Shown: one piece after another, positions 6,654 through 6,666 of the stretch
Layout: each line of letters starts with the position of its first letter
Numbering within the stretch: the stretch's first letter is position 1
NCBI GenBank assembly: GCA_018714725.1
Contig: DVMZ01000120.1
Span: forward strand, 1 to 6,666
Direction: 5' to 3'
Source of the DNA: Candidatus Scatosoma pullistercoris
Lineage (GTDB): Bacteria; Bacillota; Clostridia; Christensenellales; Borkfalkiaceae
DNA: 6,666 nt
Notes under the pieces: model-generated
The model's input: the letters and a program-made list of their open reading frames with translations, nothing else
What the model was told of the DNA's origin: nothing
Databases searched by the model: none
Program-made: the position numbers and the translations under genes

Positions 6654-6666
6654 ATGAAGGGAATCA
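6654..6666 (+). CDS. Start of a further operon gene (3'-partial, unidentifiable)
   Basis: An ATG 2 nt after the rhamnosidase stop, preceded by ggagg at 6-nt spacing, opens a frame reading MKGI before the window ends. Only four codons are visible, so no function can be assigned. The spacing indicates co-translation with the rhamnosidase, and the gene probably belongs to the same glycan-use operon. Confidence 0.65.

Overview
The window looks like part of one carbohydrate-uptake and glycan-degradation operon from a Gram-positive, probably anaerobic gut-type Bacillota/Clostridia-like bacterium. The base for this is a lipobox-type solute-binding protein, purine-rich Shine-Dalgarno sites (gaggg, aaaagggg, ggag, ggagg), tight same-strand packing, and Firmicutes-like glycosidase sequences with no secretion signals. 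The genus cannot be fixed from the sequence. All supported genes lie on the + strand, and both ends of the window cut through genes.

Layout: (1) 2-1132, most of a sugar-type (class I periplasmic-binding-protein fold) ABC solute-binding lipoprotein whose start is off the left edge. (2) 1133-1251, a gap with three small inverted repeats, the strongest a perfect 10-bp GC-rich stem. It resembles the mRNA-stabilising or processing hairpins often found after binding-protein genes. (3) 1252-2097, an RbsC-type ABC permease that stops at an in-frame TAA. The same frame continues to 2259 with an obvious permease C-terminus, so the gene is interrupted. (4) 2249-3961, an intracellular glycoside hydrolase family 3 enzyme of the NagZ-like (beta-N-acetylhexosaminidase) type. 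(5) 3973-6651, a full-length intracellular GH78 alpha-L-rhamnosidase. (6) 6654 onward, the first four codons of another gene with a good ribosome binding site.

How the genes would work together (inference): the lipoprotein captures a small glycan, the permease imports it with an ATPase that is not in the window, and the two cytoplasmic hydrolases cleave terminal alpha-L-rhamnose and a beta-linked sugar, plausibly N-acetylglucosamine. The substrate would then be a rhamnose-containing oligosaccharide, either plant-derived or from bacterial rhamnose cell-wall polysaccharide.

The observation most worth a second look is the stop codon inside the permease. I see no CRISPR, mobile element, RNA gene or clearly novel system. 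Otherwise this is a fairly ordinary accessory glycan-utilisation locus.
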